Assembly (NCBI GenBank): GCA_045656005.1
Contig: JAZOQG010000015.1
Span: forward strand, 1-32,726
DNA: 32,726 nt
Direction of reading: 5' to 3'
Origin: JAZNQN01 sp045656005
Lineage (GTDB): Bacteria; Bacillota; Clostridia; UMGS1883; UMGS1540
Positions 15,061 through 22,972 of this stretch are shown piece after piece; the first letter of the stretch is position 1; each line of letters starts with the position of its first letter. The position numbers were made by a program, and so were the translations under genes. The notes beneath the pieces are model-generated. The model saw nothing but the letters and a program-made list of their open reading frames with translations, was not told the DNA's origin and made no database searches.

Positions 15061-15943
15061 TATAAAGTCCTTCTTTTAAAGCCTCGAGATTTTTTTCCAT
15101 TAAAGAAATATATGTTTCTCCACTTTCAAATTCTTCCTTTGTTACGTTGTGGCAGGAATGAAATAAAAGAGTTTTTGCTCCTGTCTCCTTTGCAATGGTT
15201 TCCGCAACTTTTGTGCTCTCCATCTCCCCGTAATATACAGCGGGTATTTTTTCATTTTTCACAGTTTCAATTATATCTTTCATAACCTTCCCCGCAGGCT
15301 CTCCTTCATGCCCGCAACTGTCAAATGCAGATATATGGGAAAGCGAGTACCTTTCCGCAAAATAATGTAGTGAAAATTTTGTTCCAAACACCAATTTTTT
15401 CATAGGTGCGTCTTTGATTGTCTTTTCAAATTCTCCGTCAAGAAGCAAAAGTTTTTCTATATAAGAATTATAATTCTCTGTGTAATAGTCCGCATTTTCA
15501 ATATCAATTGTGCAAAGTGCCCTCAAAATATTTTCAGCCATCAGTATTGCATTTTTCGGATTTGTCCACACATGTGCATCAATGTCACCGCCGTGCTTTT
15601 CGTGGTTTATTCCGCTTGCCGCCTGCCATATACTGCTTCCGTCAGCACCGCCGCCCATTATTAGCCTTTCAGCCCATGGCTCCATATATTTGCTTGTGTA
15701 AATAAAAAGGTCGCACTCTTTTATTTTTATCATGTCAGACGGTGACGGCTCAAACGAATGAGTTTCGGCACCCGGCGGGAGAAGTAAAGACACCTTCGCC
15801 TTGTCTCCTGCAATTTGCCTTGTAAAATCATACTGCGGAAAAAGTGTTGTAACTATGCTGATTTTATCACTTTCAACCTCTTTTGGTGCACAACCTGCCA
15901 AAAGCAAAATAGATAGTAAAATAAGAATGGCTTTTTTTATCAC
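15053..15943 (-). CDS. znuA: Metal-binding lipoprotein of the ABC transporter, GTG start
   Basis: This is the extracellular solute-binding protein that captures zinc or manganese. A signal peptide (KKAILILLSILLL) ends in the lipobox LLAGC with the lipid-modified cysteine at residue 18. The cluster A-I binding protein fold is shown by TLFPQYDFTRQIAGDKAKV, LLPPGAETHSFEPSPSD and AHVWTNPKNA, whose histidines are likely metal ligands, and FHSCHNVTKEE near the end. A short loop INHEKHGGDIDAH resembles the histidine loop of zinc members. I chose the GTG that overlaps the regulator stop (GTGA), preceded by GGGGGTGG; this gives 296 residues. A longer ATG start would add nine residues unlike a signal peptide. 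Confidence 0.9.
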   Translation of the reverse strand: MIKKAILILLSILLLAGCAPKEVESDKISIVTTLFPQYDFTRQIAGDKAKVSLLLPPGAETHSFEPSPSDMIKIKECDLFIYTSKYMEPWAERLIMGGGADGSSIWQAASGINHEKHGGDIDAHVWTNPKNAILMAENILRALCTIDIENADYYTENYNSYIEKLLLLDGEFEKTIKDAPMKKLVFGTKFSLHYFAERYSLSHISAFDSCGHEGEPAGKVMKDIIETVKNEKIPAVYYGEMESTKVAETIAKETGAKTLLFHSCHNVTKEEFESGETYISLMEKNLEALKEGLYND

Positions 15944-16332
15944 TTCGCCACCCCCGCACACTCGCTGCATTCTCCGCAGAAAACAGTTTTTCCTATGTCA
16001 ATTTTAAAACCATGGTCTCCCAGAACATGTGCACACATTTTGTCAAGAGCGTCGCACTCAACATGAATAAGCTTTCCGCAATCATTGCAAACAAAATGGT
16101 AATGACTGTGGCAGTCTTTTCGGACATACTGGTAGCATGCCCCTTCTTCAGATGCAAACTTTCTCACCACTCCGTCACCCGTAAGTTTGTTTAAATACCT
16201 GTATATCGTTGCCGTGCCAACCCTCTTGCCACACTCTGACAAATGTTTTTCAATATCGGCAACAGATACATGGTTTTCACTCTTTATTAAAAAATCAAGG
16301 ATAATTTCTCTTTGCTTTGTATTATAATCCAT
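15940..16332 (-). CDS. Fur-family metalloregulator, probably Zur-like
   Basis: Fur-family repressors bind DNA when loaded with a metal. The 130 residues contain a winged helix (about 1-75; recognition helix near GTATIYRYLNKL), then the metal-binding HSHYHFVCNDCGKLIHVEC at 75-93 and CGECSEC at 119-125, giving the structural zinc site C82/C85 with C119/C122. The ATG lies eight bases after GAGAGG; an upstream in-frame GTG overlaps that site. It is first in an operon with znuACB and has a matching operator on its own promoter, so it probably represses itself and metal uptake. Fur, Zur, Mur and PerR cannot be told apart with certainty from sequence; the operon favours Zur. Confidence 0.9.
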   Translation of the reverse strand: MDYNTKQREIILDFLIKSENHVSVADIEKHLSECGKRVGTATIYRYLNKLTGDGVVRKFASEEGACYQYVRKDCHSHYHFVCNDCGKLIHVECDALDKMCAHVLGDHGFKIDIGKTVFCGECSECAGVAK

Positions 16333-16345
16333 TTTCAGCACCTCT

Positions 16346-16376
16346 CAATTTGAAAATGATTTTCATTTTCAAATTG
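16346..16376 (-). promoter_or_regulatory. Fur/Zur-type operator
   Basis: A perfect 13 bp inverted repeat (CAATTTGAAAATG and CATTTTCAAATTG) with a 5-base spacer lies just after the -10 box, over the expected start of transcription. Its left side also forms an exact 7-1-7 palindrome TGAAAAT-G-ATTTTCA (16351-16365), the classic Fur-family arrangement. Binding here would block the operon promoter. The next gene to the right on the other strand (VOC) begins 103 bases away and could be affected too. Confidence 0.85.
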
Positions 16377-16377
16377 T

Positions 16378-16406
16378 ATTATAATACATAAAAAAATATT
16401 TGTCAA
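16378..16406 (-). promoter_or_regulatory. Promoter of the regulator-znuACB operon
   Basis: On the minus strand -35 TTGACA (16401-16406) and -10 TATAAT (16378-16383), both perfect, are separated by 17 bases. The palindromic operator begins two bases after the -10. Confidence 0.92.
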
Positions 16407-16479
16407 TACGAAAAAACTATTGAAGAATGACTGAAACTGTGATAAACTATCATTAATATAATTTCAGGAGGATTTAATT

Positions 16480-16860
16480 ATGATTACAGGAATTGAACAT
16501 GTTGCAATTTTTGCAAAAGACACAAAGGCACTTTCCGACTGGTATGCAGATTTGTTCGGCGGAAAAATTGTTTATGACAATGGTAAAGGTACATACTTTG
16601 TAGCCTTTTCCGACAAGAGCATGATTGAATTTTGCGTAGCGTCAACTGAGAATGTTCCAACAGAAACAACCGTTGCAGGTGTAAGACATATTGCTCTCTC
16701 TGTTTCTGATTTTGAAGGTGCAGTAGAAAAAGTAAAGAAAGCAGGAGCAGAAATCATTACAGATGCCGCTGTTGCGCCAAACGGTATCGGAACAATGTTT
16801 TTCAGAGATCCCGAGGGTAATATTCTTCATTTCATCAGCAGACCCGAGCCTCTCGTTTAA
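16480..16860 (+). CDS. VOC family protein (glyoxalase/dioxygenase fold)
   Basis: The 126-residue protein is built of two beta-alpha-beta-beta-beta units typical of the vicinal oxygen chelate superfamily. Repeats begin with GIEHVAIFAKD and GVRHIALSVSD. Likely metal ligands are H7, E50 and H70; the fourth position is H117 (NILHF) where many members have glutamate. Members include glyoxalase I, dioxygenases, epimerases and antibiotic-binding proteins, so the reaction cannot be named. AGGAGG precedes the ATG. It is followed after 11 bases by the FNT channel gene and may be co-transcribed with it. Confidence 0.88.
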   Translation: MITGIEHVAIFAKDTKALSDWYADLFGGKIVYDNGKGTYFVAFSDKSMIEFCVASTENVPTETTVAGVRHIALSVSDFEGAVEKVKKAGAEIITDAAVAPNGIGTMFFRDPEGNILHFISRPEPLV

Positions 16861-16871
16861 GAGGTAGCACT

Positions 16872-17483
16872 ATGCAGAAGACAAAAACATTTATTCTGGC
16901 TTTTTTAGCAGGTGTTTTTATTTCCATAGGCGGATGCGTAAATCTTCTCTCACCTGATAAAATCGTGGGAGCGATAATGTTTTCCGTAGGTCTTTATTCA
17001 ATAGTATGCTTTTCTTTAAACCTTTTCACAGGTAAAGTTGGCTACTGGATTGATAACGGACTTTCCTTCGTATCAGATTTGGGAATAATACTCCTTGGAA
17101 ATTTCGCAGGAACTTTTATACCGGGTGTTCTCTTATCATTTACAAGACAGACGGCTATAAAGGAAGGCTCAGCCGCACTCGTAATGGTAAAGCTCTCGGA
17201 TACTCCGCAAAGCATTTTTATTCTTGCCATTTTTTGCGGGATACTTATGTTTACAGCAGTTGAACTTTATAGACGCACAAAAAACCCCCTTGGCATTTTT
17301 GTATGCGTTCCCGTCTTTATTTTAAGCGGATTTGAACACTGTATTGCAAATATGTTTTATATAAGTGCAGCATCAATGTGGAGCATCAAAGCAGTAATCT
17401 ATATGATTATAATGATACTCGGCAATACCCTGGGAGGACTTTTGGTTCCTTCGCTTTTAAAACTTAGAGATAAACTAAATTAA
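16872..17483 (+). CDS. Compact formate/nitrite transporter (FNT) family channel
   Basis: FNT proteins are pentameric channels for small anions such as formate, nitrite or hydrosulfide. This one has 203 residues against about 260-285 for FocA or NirC, but six hydrophobic segments are visible and both halves carry the family marks: FLAGVFISIGG near residue 11, LNLFTGKVGY near 49, GNFAG at 76-80, GFEHCIANMFYI at 153-164 and GNTLGG near 183. The length is lost mainly in loops and termini. The segment that aligns with the pore histidine of FocA (KVHHTF) reads KLSDTPQS, so the histidine appears absent. Substrate is not predictable. Confidence 0.87.
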   Translation: MQKTKTFILAFLAGVFISIGGCVNLLSPDKIVGAIMFSVGLYSIVCFSLNLFTGKVGYWIDNGLSFVSDLGIILLGNFAGTFIPGVLLSFTRQTAIKEGSAALVMVKLSDTPQSIFILAIFCGILMFTAVELYRRTKNPLGIFVCVPVFILSGFEHCIANMFYISAASMWSIKAVIYMIIMILGNTLGGLLVPSLLKLRDKLN

Positions 17484-17511
17484 AAAAACGGCGATTACCG
17501 CCGTTTTTTTA
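17484..17511. terminator. Bidirectional terminator between convergent genes
   Basis: AAAAAACGGCG and CGCCGTTTTTT flank a five-base loop, giving a GC stem with A runs on one side and T runs on the other. It can end the VOC-FNT transcript on the plus strand and the ligase-LbH transcript on the minus strand; it overlaps the final stop codon of the latter by a few bases. Confidence 0.92.
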
Positions 17512-17970
17512 TGGTATTAAGTTTATATACTCTTCTGCATTTTCTCGGTTTGCCTCAATTTCCGCTTCGGTCACTTCTCTTTTTACCTTTGCGGGGCTTC
17601 CGATAACAAGGCTTCCGTCAGGAATCTCCGTGTTGCCTGTAACAAGCGCTCCTGCACCTATAATACAGTTTTTTCCGATTTTCGCTCCGTTTAAAACGAT
17701 TGCCCCCATTCCTATAAGAGAATTATCGTTTATTGTGCAGCCATGAATTATAGCACCGTGCCCTATTGTTACACCCTTGCCGATTTTCACGGGGCAGTTT
17801 TTGTCAACATGTATTACCGCGTTTTCCTGCACATTACTGCCTTCGCCTACTGATATCGGAGCCAAATCTCCGCGAAGCACCGCTCCGTACCAAACCGAAA
17901 CATTGTCTCCTATCGTTACATCGCCCTCAATTACGGCAGTTTTTGTAATATATGCTTTTTCGCTTATCAT
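17509..17970 (-). CDS. Gamma-carbonic anhydrase-like left-handed beta-helix protein
   Basis: The 153 residues show hexapeptide repeats throughout (for example VIEGDVTIGDNVSVW, ISVGEGSNVQENAVI, VKIGKGVTIGHGAII) and a C-terminal helix, the YrdA/PaaY/CamH architecture of homotrimeric zinc or iron proteins. R33 and D35, and the metal histidines H54, H71 and H76 (HVDKN, GHG, IHG), are present, so the metal site looks complete. Many family members lack shown carbonic anhydrase activity, so the enzyme name is tentative. Its ATG overlaps the ligase stop (ATGA), implying coupled translation. Confidence 0.88.
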   Translation of the reverse strand: MISEKAYITKTAVIEGDVTIGDNVSVWYGAVLRGDLAPISVGEGSNVQENAVIHVDKNCPVKIGKGVTIGHGAIIHGCTINDNSLIGMGAIVLNGAKIGKNCIIGAGALVTGNTEIPDGSLVIGSPAKVKREVTEAEIEANRENAEEYINLIP

Positions 17971-19643
17971 TTGTTACCTCCAAGTTCTACATGACGTTTA
18001 ATTTTTCTTGTGGTTGTTTTTGCAAATTCCTCACGTCTCACAATAACATGGCTTATTCTTTTGAAATTCTGGAGCGTATGATTTACTTTTAAAACTTCTT
18101 CTTCCATAAAGTGCTGGAGCTCTTCCGCACTCATAGTGCCGCCATGAAGTTCCTCTATGTCATCATAGGAAGGTACAACCTGTGCATAAATATCAGTGTC
18201 TCCGTCCTCTCTGTCAACTCCGTAAACCATACTTTCAGCAATATATGGACTTCTGCCAAGATAAGTTTCAAGTTCTTCGGGGAAAATATTTTTTCCGTTC
18301 TTTGTAACAATAACATTTTTCTGTCTGCCTGTTATATGCAAAAAGCTTTCTTTATCAATAAAGCCTAAATCACCCGTTCTGAAATAATCGCCTTTAAACA
18401 CTTCCGCAGTTGCATCAGGATTTTTGTAGTAACCGATCATTACATTTTCGCCCTTAACGAGTATTTCACCTACCCCTTCCTCGTCAGGATTGTCAATCTT
18501 GATTTCCATACCAGGCATTGGGAGACCTGCTGCCTCATTTTTAAAATACTCAAAACGGTTAACTGCGCATATAGGAGCGCACTCTGTAAGACCATACCCC
18601 TGAATAATTGATATGCCAAAGTCTCTCATACCATTTGCAGTAACAGGGTCCATAGCCGCCGCACCGCACACAACTCTTTTAAGGCAGCCGCCTACATTTT
18701 CGTGAATCTCCGCAAATAGCTTTTCTCTTATGTCAATTCCAAATTTCAGCAAAAATCTGCTGATTTTTACTGCCTTTTTAACGGTTGCCTCTTTTCCCTT
18801 TTTCTTTATTCCCTGCATAATTCTTTTATAAAGGGTGTCAGCAAGCAAGGGAACACAAAGCATAATTGTAGCCTTTGATTCCTTTAAATTTTTCTGTACA
18901 TGGCGAAGTCCCTCGCAAAAAGCTATTGTGCATCCTCTGTAAAGGGGAGCAAGAAATCCGCATGTACATTCATAGGTGTGATGAATAGGCAAAACTGATA
19001 AAAGTGTGTCATTTTTATCAACATATACCATCTTGCACATCGCCATAATATTTGCAACAATATTTTTATGCGAAAGCATAACTGCTTTTGAAGACGAAGT
19101 TGTTCCCGAAGTGAAAAGTAGTATGCTCATTTTTTCATTGTCAATTTTTACATTATCAAAAAAAGTATCTCCCTTTTCCAAAAGAGCTTTACCTTTTTTA
19201 ATAAGAGCAGGAAAACCTTCCGCCATACTTATTTTATTTTTAATCTGTGCATCTCCTACAATTTCTGCACATTTCTCAGAATATACAATAGCCTCAAGCT
19301 CTGCAATTTCTATAAGAGGAGCCGTTTCCTCTTTTGGAAGTTCTTTATCCATAGGCACAATAACGCTTCCCATGGAAACCGTTGCCATATATGTTACCGC
19401 CCATTCATAGGAATTTTCGCCAATAACACCAATATGACTTCCAGAAAGCCCCATTTCATTAAAAGCAGTTGCGAGAGCTTTGCAGTCCTCATAAAATTTT
19501 TCATATGTCATGGGCATATACTGTCCGTCTATTTTCACCAAAAATGCCGTGTCGTTTTTATATTGTTCTCTTGAAGTAAGCAAAACTTCTCTTATGTCAG
19601 AAATCTCTCTGACATCATAAAGTGGCTTTTTGTAAATGTTCAT
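17967..19643 (-). CDS. AMP-dependent acyl-CoA synthetase (long-chain fatty acid-CoA ligase type)
   Basis: ANL-superfamily enzymes adenylate a carboxylate with ATP and transfer it to CoA. The 558-residue protein carries the phosphate loop LLFTSGTTSSSKAVMLSH, the A5 motif QGYGLTECAPI, A7 YFRTGDLGFID, A8-like HITGRQKNVIVTKNGKNIFPEE and the catalytic lysine motif TTRKIKRH near the end. The GKNI and EELE segment resembles long-chain fatty acyl-CoA ligases (FadD/FAA1 class). The start is the ATG five bases after GGAGG; an upstream in-frame start would include that site. It is followed by the overlapping beta-helix gene. Confidence 0.9.
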   Translation of the reverse strand: MNIYKKPLYDVREISDIREVLLTSREQYKNDTAFLVKIDGQYMPMTYEKFYEDCKALATAFNEMGLSGSHIGVIGENSYEWAVTYMATVSMGSVIVPMDKELPKEETAPLIEIAELEAIVYSEKCAEIVGDAQIKNKISMAEGFPALIKKGKALLEKGDTFFDNVKIDNEKMSILLFTSGTTSSSKAVMLSHKNIVANIMAMCKMVYVDKNDTLLSVLPIHHTYECTCGFLAPLYRGCTIAFCEGLRHVQKNLKESKATIMLCVPLLADTLYKRIMQGIKKKGKEATVKKAVKISRFLLKFGIDIREKLFAEIHENVGGCLKRVVCGAAAMDPVTANGMRDFGISIIQGYGLTECAPICAVNRFEYFKNEAAGLPMPGMEIKIDNPDEEGVGEILVKGENVMIGYYKNPDATAEVFKGDYFRTGDLGFIDKESFLHITGRQKNVIVTKNGKNIFPEELETYLGRSPYIAESMVYGVDREDGDTDIYAQVVPSYDDIEELHGGTMSAEELQHFMEEEVLKVNHTLQNFKRISHVIVRREEFAKTTTRKIKRHVELGGNK

Positions 19644-19682
19644 ATTTTCCTCCAACATCAAAAGAAATCAAATATTTTATTT

Positions 19683-19711
19683 ATTTTATCACAAATTCGT
19701 TAATAAGTCAA
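19683..19711 (-). promoter_or_regulatory. Promoter of the acyl-CoA ligase gene
   Basis: On the minus strand TTGACT (19706-19711) and TAAAAT (19683-19688) are separated by 17 bases, with the ligase ATG 39 bases beyond the -10. Confidence 0.78.
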
Positions 19712-19731
19712 ATTTTTATAAGAAAAATATA

Positions 19732-19759
19732 ACAGGCTGTGATAAAATACACAGCCTGT
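19732..19759 (-). terminator. Terminator of the hom-lysC-HAD operon
   Basis: Directly after the HAD gene stop, ACAGGCTGTG and CACAGCCTGT form a perfect 10 bp stem with an eight-base loop, followed on the minus strand by TATATTTTTC. It is the first clear terminator after the promoter at 26705-26733. A T run also lies on the other side, so it could act in both directions. Confidence 0.85.
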
Positions 19760-19763
19760 CTTT

Positions 19764-20576
19764 TTAAATATTTCTTTCCAAAATTTCTATTACTTCTTTA
19801 AGCACTCCATCGTTATGACTGCTTTTTAAGACTATATCTGCGCAGTCCTTTGCCATCTTTACACCTGTCGAAGGAGTAAAACTTTTTGAGGGCATCGAAA
19901 GCATTGAACAGTCATTTTCGTTGTCTCCTATTACTATAAAATCCGAAATATCAACACCTATAAGTCTTGAAAGTTCAGAAAGAGCATTTGCTTTATTTGT
20001 GTTTTTATGTACAAATTCATAATATGTAGAATATGAACGCACCATCTGATATTTATTATAAAATTCGCTCTTTTCAAGCAGTGCCTGAATTTTATCCGTT
20101 GTAGGAGGAAGATTTGCAAAAACTATTTTCAGCCACCCTCCTAAAACTCCGTCAACATCAGCGATTAAAAATTTAAAGTGCTCATCAGTTTCATGCTTTC
20201 TTGTAGAGAAATTTTCCTTAACACAGTATGCACCTTTTGTCGACATTATTTCAACACCTGTTTCAGGGAACATTTCCTTTACAAAATCTATAACCTCTTC
20301 CGCCTCTCTTGGAAGCGGCATATGCCAGACGTATTCCTCCTTGTAATAATCATAAACACCGCCGCCGTTTTGGCAAACAATGGGGCAGTCAAAACTTAGC
20401 TCGTTCATGTATCTTGCTATTCCGCCCGGTGTTCTTCCCGTTGCAACAGTAAAAATTCCGCCTTCACTTCTGAAATACTCTATAGCTTTTAGATTTTCCT
20501 TTGGTATTTCAAAGTTATCGTTCAAAAGTGTCCCGTCAATGTCGCAGCAAATAACTTTGCCCTCAAATTTTTTCAT
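19764..20576 (-). CDS. Cof-type HAD-superfamily phosphatase
   Basis: The 270-residue protein has HAD motif I CCDIDGTLLND (nucleophile D12, acid D14), motif II near TVATGRT, a lysine in the NKANAL segment and motif IV VIGDNENDCSML. A large C2-type cap lies between, as in Cof/YidA sugar-phosphatases. Substrates in this group are often sugar phosphates, flavin precursors or PLP, so none is assigned. It begins three bases after the ytvI-like gene stop and ends the putative operon. ATG is preceded by GAGGAG. Confidence 0.9.
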   Translation of the reverse strand: MKKFEGKVICCDIDGTLLNDNFEIPKENLKAIEYFRSEGGIFTVATGRTPGGIARYMNELSFDCPIVCQNGGGVYDYYKEEYVWHMPLPREAEEVIDFVKEMFPETGVEIMSTKGAYCVKENFSTRKHETDEHFKFLIADVDGVLGGWLKIVFANLPPTTDKIQALLEKSEFYNKYQMVRSYSTYYEFVHKNTNKANALSELSRLIGVDISDFIVIGDNENDCSMLSMPSKSFTPSTGVKMAKDCADIVLKSSHNDGVLKEVIEILERNI

Positions 20577-20579
20577 AAG

Positions 20580-21695
20580 TCAGTTCTCCTCGGTAATATC
20601 CTTGCAGTTTAAGTAATCTGTAACAGATTTAAAAACTCCGCTGTCGGCAAGATTTTTGATAATAAGTGTAAGCACAGGTCCCAGTATCATGCCGAAAACA
20701 CCTATAAGACGAAGGCCTGCATACATTGTCATAAGTGTTGCGAGGGGATGAAGTCCTATTTGTTTTCCTACAATTCTCGGTTCCAGCAGTTGACGCACCA
20801 GGAGGCAAATTCCATAAAGAATTAAAAGAGACACTCCCACTCTTACATCACCTGTAATAAGCGAATAAATCCCCCATGGAATGAGCACCGTTCCTGTTCC
20901 AAGCACAGGAAACATGTCTATTATACTTATAGTAAGACCAAGTAGCAATGCATATTTTGCAAATGTTCCGCCTATTACAAGAAACCCTACCGTACATTCG
21001 AAAAAAGTTATGCACATTAAAAGTAGCTGTGCTCTTACATAGCCAAAAAATGCTTTTGACATATCTTTTTTTACATTAGACAGATGTACCGATACCTTTT
21101 CGGGAACAAGAGAATGCAAAAAGAGGGAGATTTTTTCATTATCGCTACTTATAAAATATGTTCCTAAAATAAGCACAACAGTAAAAAGCAAAATATTCGG
21201 CAAACTCTTTACAAGGGACAAAACCTTTTCTATTGCAGGACCTATATATGCATTTATATAACCCGAAATATTGTTTCCGATTTCGCTAAAATCAACCTGC
21301 ATTCCGAAAAGGCCTGAAAATCTCTCTCCCAAAATTCCATTTAAAAAGTCCTGTGTGTTTTGCAAAAACAAAATAAACTGCCCCGAAATATCATCAGCAT
21401 GAGAAACGAGATATGTTATCTCATCAATAATTCTTGACCCCAGAGAAACAACCAACGAAACTAATGCAGAAACCGCCAGAAACACCAAAATAGCACTTCC
21501 TATTTTTCTTGGTAATTTAAGCTTTGAATTTAAAAATACCACTAAAGGCTCAATAAGTTTTGCCAGAACAAATGCTATTATAAAAGGTAATGTAAGCACA
21601 ACCAGTTCAGGTAAAAGAAAGGAAGCAAACAGCAAAAAGCCAATAAGAAAAAATATAAAAGCTGTTATTCTTTTGGCTCTTGTTGTTATTTTCAT
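20580..21695 (-). CDS. AI-2E family membrane protein, YtvI-like
   Basis: The 371-residue protein has seven to eight hydrophobic segments: paired helices at the N terminus (residues about 12-55), another near 65-85, a long soluble stretch, then clustered helices from about 165. The C-terminal family segments DMFPVLGTGTVLIPWGIYSL and LEPRIVGKQIGLHPLATLMTMYAGLRLIGVFGMILGPV are typical of PerM/YtvI proteins. The name YtvI comes from sporulation genes of B. subtilis; transport role is unproven. Its start overlaps the apgM-like stop by four bases (ATGA). Confidence 0.87.
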   Translation of the reverse strand: MKITTRAKRITAFIFFLIGFLLFASFLLPELVVLTLPFIIAFVLAKLIEPLVVFLNSKLKLPRKIGSAILVFLAVSALVSLVVSLGSRIIDEITYLVSHADDISGQFILFLQNTQDFLNGILGERFSGLFGMQVDFSEIGNNISGYINAYIGPAIEKVLSLVKSLPNILLFTVVLILGTYFISSDNEKISLFLHSLVPEKVSVHLSNVKKDMSKAFFGYVRAQLLLMCITFFECTVGFLVIGGTFAKYALLLGLTISIIDMFPVLGTGTVLIPWGIYSLITGDVRVGVSLLILYGICLLVRQLLEPRIVGKQIGLHPLATLMTMYAGLRLIGVFGMILGPVLTLIIKNLADSGVFKSVTDYLNCKDITEEN

Positions 21696-22900
21696 TTTAC
21701 AAAATCCTCTCTTTCAAAAAAGTAGTTTACAAGTTTATGCCCTACTCCGAAAACTTTTCCCACGCAGCTTTTTTCTGTAAAGGTGTATTTGCCGTTTAAT
21801 TTTTTACGGCTATCATATATGAGACACGGAACAGGGTCTGCGGCATGAGTTCTTATAGATATCGGTGTCGGATGGTCGGGAAGAATCATAACTCTATATT
21901 CCTCACCCGCATTTTCGAGTCCGTCGCAAATATATTTAACAATTTTCTCATCAATTATTTCTATTGAATGCGCTTTTTCTTTTGCTTGTCCCTGATGACC
22001 GCACTCGTCAGGTGCCTCAAGGTGAACATAAACATAATCGCATCCGTTTTTCAAAGCGGAGAGCGCCGCCTCTGCCTTGCCTTCAAAATTGGTGTCAATG
22101 TTTCCTGTAGTGCCTTCAACCTCTATAACTTCCATTCCTGCAAGATAGCCTATTCCTTTAACAAGGTCAACCGCGGACACTACTGCCCCTGACATGTTGT
22201 GAACTTCTGAAAACGCAGGAACCGCCGCGCTTTTTCCTTCTCCCCAAATCCAGAGAGAATCGGCAGTATTTTTGCCCTCTTCCCTTCTCTTTATATTTAT
22301 AGGATGGTCCTTTAAAAGTTCACGGCTTTTTTTCATTATATTTAATATTTCTTCGTTCTCCGGTAAATACCCTTTAATTTTTTTACCGAGAATATCATGG
22401 GGCGGTGTAAGCGGACAAGTGTTTCCGTAGTCCTTCCATACCATAAGATGGCGGTAGCTGACACCCGCATAAAGCGCCATAACCTCTGTCTGGAGATACT
22501 CTTTTACATATTCTATAAGCTCTTTCGCTTCTTCGGTTGAAATTTCACCTGAACTATAGTCTTCCATAGTAAGGCTTTCGTATTCTCCCTCTCCTGACAA
22601 AGTTACAAGATTTGCACGAAAAGCGGTTTCGTTATCCATAAGCTCAACGCCTATGCTTGCCGCCTCCAGAGGAGAACGACCTGTATAATATTTTTCGGGA
22701 GCATATCCCATTACAGATAAGTTGGCAACATCACTGCCCGGTTTAAAACCGTCAGGTACAGTTTTCACGAGAAACAATTCTCCGCCTTCCGCCATTTTAT
22801 CTATGTTTGGTTTTTTTGCATACTCCATTGGTGTCTTACCGTCAAGCTCAGGCAAGGGATAGTCACTCATGCCGTCGCAAAGAATAACAACATATTTCAT
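21692..22900 (-). CDS. ApgM-family phosphomutase-like protein, candidate homoserine kinase
   Basis: The 402-residue protein belongs to the alkaline phosphatase superfamily and the archaeal-type cofactor-independent phosphoglycerate mutase group (COG3635). Metal and catalytic features are D9 in ILCDGMSD, S62 in DVANLSVMGY, YTGRSPLEAASIGVEL, HLEAPDECGHQG and LPDHPTPISIRTHAADPVP. The start ATG follows AAAGGA; a longer frame lacks a site. A branch of this family has been proposed to be homoserine kinase because of gene neighbourhood (TIGR02535). Here it lies in the same putative operon as hom and lysC, and no GHMP-type thrB is present in the window, which supports that reading over a glycolytic role. 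Function remains inferred. Confidence 0.82.
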   Translation of the reverse strand: MKYVVILCDGMSDYPLPELDGKTPMEYAKKPNIDKMAEGGELFLVKTVPDGFKPGSDVANLSVMGYAPEKYYTGRSPLEAASIGVELMDNETAFRANLVTLSGEGEYESLTMEDYSSGEISTEEAKELIEYVKEYLQTEVMALYAGVSYRHLMVWKDYGNTCPLTPPHDILGKKIKGYLPENEEILNIMKKSRELLKDHPINIKRREEGKNTADSLWIWGEGKSAAVPAFSEVHNMSGAVVSAVDLVKGIGYLAGMEVIEVEGTTGNIDTNFEGKAEAALSALKNGCDYVYVHLEAPDECGHQGQAKEKAHSIEIIDEKIVKYICDGLENAGEEYRVMILPDHPTPISIRTHAADPVPCLIYDSRKKLNGKYTFTEKSCVGKVFGVGHKLVNYFFEREDFVK

Positions 22901-22972
22901 CTTTTTATTCCTTTCAAACTTAACAAAGCTGTATCTGTGCATACTCTCTGCGACATGATACAGCTTTATAAT

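Noticed and set aside
16333..16479. A plus-strand promoter for the VOC gene (TATAAT near 16458)
   Set aside because: The -10-like sequence lies only a few bases before the ribosome binding site and no good -35 is found at 16-18 bases.
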